DNA of 64,000 bases, taken from Parafrankia discariae. GTDB taxonomy: Bacteria > Actinomycetota > Actinomycetes > Frankiales > Frankiaceae. Positions 60,834 to 64,000 of the stretch are shown piece after piece (the first letter of the stretch is position 1; every line of letters begins with the position of its first letter). The stretch spans positions 1 through 64,000 of the forward strand of contig NZ_KB891241.1 of assembly GCF_000373365.1 (NCBI RefSeq), read 5' to 3'. The notes under the pieces were generated by a model. That model was not told the origin of the DNA. It did not search any database and saw nothing but the letters and a program-made list of their open reading frames with translations. The translations under genes were made by a program, and so were the position numbers.

Positions 60834-61673
60834 ATGGGACGACCATGGCGGGGCGGGTTCTGGATCGCGCTCGCCGCGGCCGTCATCCGTCCGCTGTCCT
60901 TCCTGCTGACCCGTCGGCGCTGGTCGGGGCAGGGGAACATCCCCGCCGCGGGGGGCGTCATCCTGGTCGCCAACCACCTCTCGACGGTGGACCCGCCCCT
61001 GCTCGCGCACTATGTGTACGCCGCCGGGCGCAATCCCCGGTTCATGGCGACGAGCGATCTGTGGCAGGTTCCGATCCTGCGGCGTGTGCTGGCGGGCGCC
61101 GGGCAGATCCCGGTCCACCGCCGGGATCCCAGCGCGGGTGGCGCGCTGCGGGACGCGGTCGCGGCGCTGCGCGCGGGGCGCGCACTGGTCATCTACCCGG
61201 AGGGCGGCATCACCACCGATCCCGACTACTGGCCGGCGCGCGCCCGCACGGGCGTGGCCCGGCTGGCGCTGGCGACGGGCGCGCCGGTGATCCCGGTCGC
61301 CCAGTGGGGCGCGCAGCGCGTATGGGGGCGCGACCGGCGCCCGCACCTGCTCACCCGCCCGGAGATCCACGTCCGCGCGGGCCGGCCCGTCGACCTGAGC
61401 CGCTTCGCCGTCCGGCCCGGTGTGGCCGGCACCGCCGACCCGTCCGACGCGCGGCTGCTGCGCGAGGTGACCGACGCGGTGATGGCCGAACTCACCGCGC
61501 TGGTGGAGCTGGTCCGGGGCGAGCCGGCGCCACCGCGGGCGCCGGGCGGTTCCGCGCAACCGGTTCCGGGGATTCCCGATCAGCCGGCGGCGGCGTCGCC
61601 CGCGGCGAGCCCGTCCGTCGACCCGGACGCGCCCGTCGACCCGGACGCGCCGCGGGCCGGGAGCGCGCGGTGA
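60834..61673 (+). CDS. 1-acyl-sn-glycerol-3-phosphate acyltransferase (PlsC family)
   Basis: A 279-residue membrane-associated acyltransferase of phospholipid synthesis. Motif I is VANHLSTVDPPLLAHY (NHxxxxD), motif II includes RDPSAGGALRDAV, and motif III is IYPEGGIT. An N-terminal hydrophobic helix precedes. The last ~45 residues are a Pro/Ala/Asp-rich tail with a VDPDAP repeat. Its stop overlaps the gpsA start (GTGA), so synthesis of glycerol-3-phosphate and its acylation are co-translated. Confidence 0.92.
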   Translation: MGRPWRGGFWIALAAAVIRPLSFLLTRRRWSGQGNIPAAGGVILVANHLSTVDPPLLAHYVYAAGRNPRFMATSDLWQVPILRRVLAGAGQIPVHRRDPSAGGALRDAVAALRAGRALVIYPEGGITTDPDYWPARARTGVARLALATGAPVIPVAQWGAQRVWGRDRRPHLLTRPEIHVRAGRPVDLSRFAVRPGVAGTADPSDARLLREVTDAVMAELTALVELVRGEPAPPRAPGGSAQPVPGIPDQPAAASPAASPSVDPDAPVDPDAPRAGSAR

Positions 61674-62674
61674 GGCACGCGGCGGTGCTCACCGCCGGCT
61701 CCTGGGGGACGGTCTTCGCCAAGGTGCTGGCCGACGCGGGCGCGCACGTCACGCTGCTCGCCCGCGACCAGGCCATCGCGGACGCGATCAACGGCCGGCA
61801 CGTCAACCCGCGCTACCTGGCGGACGTCCGCCTGCCGGACCTGGTGCGCGCCACCTCGAGCCCGCGGCGGGCGCTGCGCGAGGCCGACCTGGTGGTGCTC
61901 GCCGTCCCGTCGCAGGCACTGCGCTCCTGCCTCGTCGAATGGGCGCCGCTGGTGCGGCCGGGCGCCGTGTACGTGAGCCTGATGAAGGGCATGGAGGCCG
62001 GCAGCAGCCGGCGGATGAGCGAGGTGATCGCGCAGGCCGCCGGGGTCGGCCCGGAGCGCATCGCGGTGGTCAGCGGCCCGAACCTGGCCCGCGAGATCGC
62101 CGTCGAGCATCCCGCGGCCACCGTCGTCGCCAGCGACTGCGCGGCCACGGCGAACGCCGTCCAGGCCGCCTGCTGGACGCCCTACCTGCGGCCCTACACG
62201 AACGCGGACGTCCTGGGCTGTGAGCTCGGCGGGGCGGTGAAGAACGTGATCGCGCTCGCCGCCGGGATGCTGGAGGGCATGGGCTTCGGCACCAACAGCC
62301 TCGCCTCGCTGATCACCCGCGGCCTGGCCGAGACCGCGCGGCTCGGCACGGCGCTCGGCGCCGACCCGATGACGTTCGCCGGGCTGGCCGGCCTCGGGGA
62401 TCTGGTGGCCACCTGCGGATCACCGCTGTCGCGGAACCGGAGCTTCGGCGAGAAGCTCGGCCGCGGCATGACCCTCGACCAGGTGCTCGCCGAGCAGCGC
62501 CAGGTGGCCGAGGGGGTGCGCTCCTGCCGGCCGCTGCTGGCGCTGGCCGACGGGCTCGGGGTCTCCATGCCGATCACCCGCCAGGTGGAGCGGGTGCTGT
62601 ACGAGGGGCTGCCGCCGCTGGAGGCGGTCAAGGACCTGATGAGCCGCGAGCCCGGCCCGGAGTACCACCTCTGA
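61670..62674 (+). CDS. gpsA: Glycerol-3-phosphate dehydrogenase (GpsA)
   Basis: A 334-residue NAD(P)-dependent enzyme making sn-glycerol-3-phosphate for lipids. The dinucleotide loop is AAVLTAGSWGTVFAKVLAD (first Gly of GxGxxG replaced by Thr, as in some other actinobacteria). AVPSQALRSC, SLMKGME, VVSGPNLAREIA, the catalytic Lys in CELGGAVKNVIALAAGM and FAGLAGLGDLVATC follow. GTG 61670 overlaps the plsC-type stop codon. In mycobacteria ddlA follows; here an unrelated gene does. Confidence 0.95.
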   Translation: MRHAAVLTAGSWGTVFAKVLADAGAHVTLLARDQAIADAINGRHVNPRYLADVRLPDLVRATSSPRRALREADLVVLAVPSQALRSCLVEWAPLVRPGAVYVSLMKGMEAGSSRRMSEVIAQAAGVGPERIAVVSGPNLAREIAVEHPAATVVASDCAATANAVQAACWTPYLRPYTNADVLGCELGGAVKNVIALAAGMLEGMGFGTNSLASLITRGLAETARLGTALGADPMTFAGLAGLGDLVATCGSPLSRNRSFGEKLGRGMTLDQVLAEQRQVAEGVRSCRPLLALADGLGVSMPITRQVERVLYEGLPPLEAVKDLMSREPGPEYHL

Positions 62675-62771
62675 CGCGGCGCCGTCCGCAACGGCGCCCG
62701 CGCCGGTGTGAGAGCCGGTACTGGCGCCGGCGGCGGAAATCCGGTGGACGTCACGTCATCACGCTGTCACG

Positions 62772-63902
62772 ATGCGACACATTATGGGGATTTTCGAGGA
62801 CGTCCCAACACCCGTGCCGCCGCCGCCCCCGGGGCCCGTGCGCGCTCCGTGGCTGGCCCCGCCGGATCATCAGCTCGGCGGGGTCGTCCCGGTGCCGCCG
62901 TCGATCGGGGCGACCGGGGACACCGCTGTCTCCCTCGGTGGCGTCGTCGCCTACCCGAGCGGTGTGGAGATCACGCTGGAGGTCCGGCTGCGGCCGGGGA
63001 CGGCCGGCGGCGTCGACCCGCGGCTGTCCGTCGCCTGGGCGCGGGAGGCGCACCGGATGGTCCGGTTCGGCGTCGTGCTCCCCGGCGGGGCCCGGGCGGT
63101 CGCGGCCGATCCGTCCGTGCCGCTCACGGCCCGTCTCGAGGCCGCCCTGGGCACCGCCGACCCGTCGGACGGCCCGCTGCTGACCGTCGTGGACTCCGCG
63201 GGCTCGGGAGAGGGCTGGGCGGTCCCCGTTCCCTTCCAGCCGTTCCCTTCCCCGCAACCACCGGAGTTCGGATACGGGCCCGGCGCCGCGTACCGAACGC
63301 TCACGGCCCAGTTCGTCGGCGAGCGTCAGGCGCCGGCCGTGCACCGGTTGCGGTACTGGCTGTGGCCGCTGCCGCCGGTCGGGCCGCTCACGCTGGTCGT
63401 CGACTTCCCCGCGCGCGGACTGGCCGAGTCGAGCGTCACCGTGGACGGCTCCGCGCTGCGCGCGGCGGCCGGGCGGGCCGTGCCGCTGTGGCCCGCGGGG
63501 GACGGGCTCGACGCGCCCGACACGCCGGCGGCGGGCGTCCCGGCGGATGTCCCGGCCGAGGCCGAGCGGGTACGGGCGGCCTTCCGGCGCGCCTTCACCG
63601 GCGGGCAGGGCGACGGCCACGCCCTGGGCGCCGTCGAGGGCGGAGCGGGGCTGAGGGAGATCCTGGACCGGGTGCGGGAGCGGTTCCCGCGGCAGATCGC
63701 GGGCGCCCGGGTGCTGGTCGGCGAGCCCGTCTTCACCGATCCCGGGCACGCCCGGGTGCTGTTCGAGGTCCTGGTGCCGACGGCCTCGCTGGGCGGGGTC
63801 GCCGTCGGCGCCGCGGTGCTCGTCGCCGGTGACTGGAAGGTGACCACGCGGACCTACACCGGGGTGCTCGCCCGGTCCGGGATCGGCGTGCCCACCGGCT
63901 GA
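62772..63902 (+). CDS. Hypothetical protein
   Basis: A 376-residue protein with a Pro-rich lead (VPTPVPPPPPGPV) and a predominantly beta-strand body: GDTAVSLGGVVAYPSGVEITLEVRLRPG, MVRFGVVLPGGARAVA, APAVHRLRYWLWPLPPVGPLTLVVDFPARGLAES. The C-terminal part adds a helical segment and another strand region (GARVLVGEPVFTDPGHARVLFEVLVPTASLGG). No enzyme motif or signal peptide is evident. ATG 62772 is used; ATG 62784 (MGIFEDV) is an equally good start. It stands where ddl is found in relatives. Confidence 0.75.
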   Translation: MRHIMGIFEDVPTPVPPPPPGPVRAPWLAPPDHQLGGVVPVPPSIGATGDTAVSLGGVVAYPSGVEITLEVRLRPGTAGGVDPRLSVAWAREAHRMVRFGVVLPGGARAVAADPSVPLTARLEAALGTADPSDGPLLTVVDSAGSGEGWAVPVPFQPFPSPQPPEFGYGPGAAYRTLTAQFVGERQAPAVHRLRYWLWPLPPVGPLTLVVDFPARGLAESSVTVDGSALRAAAGRAVPLWPAGDGLDAPDTPAAGVPADVPAEAERVRAAFRRAFTGGQGDGHALGAVEGGAGLREILDRVRERFPRQIAGARVLVGEPVFTDPGHARVLFEVLVPTASLGGVAVGAAVLVAGDWKVTTRTYTGVLARSGIGVPTG

Positions 63903-64000
63903 CCGGCCCGGCCCGGCCCGGTCAGCCGGGTTGTCGACGGGCCGGACGGTCCGGGCCGACCGGCCCGTCGGCCGGGTTGTCGGGTTGGTCGCCGTTCCGG
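63903..64000. other. Window end, non-coding
   Basis: About 100 nt of repetitive GC-rich sequence (GGCCC and CCGGGTTGTCG units) able to form several hairpins; probably a terminator region for the preceding gene. No gene seen. Confidence 0.4.

Overview
The window is a GC-rich actinobacterial chromosome segment, most likely Frankia or a close relative. The evidence is the extreme GC bias, many GTG starts, start codons sitting 6-8 nt after TANNNT boxes (leaderless style), and gene content. From memory, the gene order iscS-mnmA-metE-like-ligA-ACT-gatCAB-ilvBNC-serA-leuB-FAH-iclR-leuCD-hup-ppk-cofC-gpsA matches the conserved core blocks of Mycobacterium (about Rv2981-Rv3025) and Streptomyces (about SCO5486-SCO5559). 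It is housekeeping sequence; I see no phage, insertion sequence, CRISPR array or secondary-metabolite cluster.

Layout. 1-283: end of an rRNA operon (23S 3' end, 5S, terminator). 0.65-4.8 kb: fused isobutyryl-CoA mutase icmF and a MarR regulator. 4.8-10.6 kb: cysteine desulfurase, mnmA (tRNA 2-thiouridine), a MetE-like protein and ligA. 10.7-13.6 kb: a membrane GGDEF-EAL protein converging on an ACT-domain gene. 14-17.7 kb: gatC, gatA, a small membrane protein and gatB. 17.8-20.8 kb: a PptH-like phosphoesterase and a class B penicillin-binding protein. 21-37.5 kb: branched-chain amino acid block (ilvB-ilvN-ilvC, serA, leuA, leuB, ilvE, cimA) with interspersed regulators (EAL protein, CBS protein, Crp/Fnr protein). 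37.8-48.2 kb: lytic transglycosylase, unknown proteins, a FAH-family enzyme, tRNA-Gln(CTG), tRNA-Glu(CTC), a histidine kinase and a PASTA Ser/Thr kinase. 48.6-52.4 kb: ndgR-type IclR regulator divergent from leuC-leuD, then HU. 52.5-64 kb: ppk, a transglutaminase-like protein, a second GGDEF-EAL protein, a cyclase-family protein, cofC, a PlsC-type acyltransferase, gpsA and an unknown protein.

How the genes work together. IlvBNC, LeuA, LeuB, LeuCD and IlvE cover most of valine, leucine and isoleucine synthesis (ilvD and ilvA are not here). CimA supplies a citramalate route to 2-ketobutyrate that reuses LeuCD and LeuB. The clearest regulatory signals are two attenuation-type leader peptides: a 22-codon one rich in Leu/Ile/Val codons before ilvB, followed by an intrinsic terminator with a T6 tract, and a 13-codon one with four consecutive Leu codons before leuA. 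GatCAB and the tRNA-Gln/tRNA-Glu pair form the indirect Gln-tRNA route, but gltX is missing from its usual neighbourhood. Three proteins carry complete EAL phosphodiesterase residues.

The oddest features are a set of convergent gene pairs whose 3' ends overlap (489, 433, 121, 85 and 37 bp), one of which is probably a frameshift in the PASTA kinase, and an HU gene at the hupB/hupS locus with no Lys-rich tail. I did not find a clearly new multi-gene system. The best candidates for undescribed biology are the unrecognised small Cys-containing protein divergent from the orphan histidine kinase, the EAL/DUF1059 pair, and the small membrane protein coupled to gatB.
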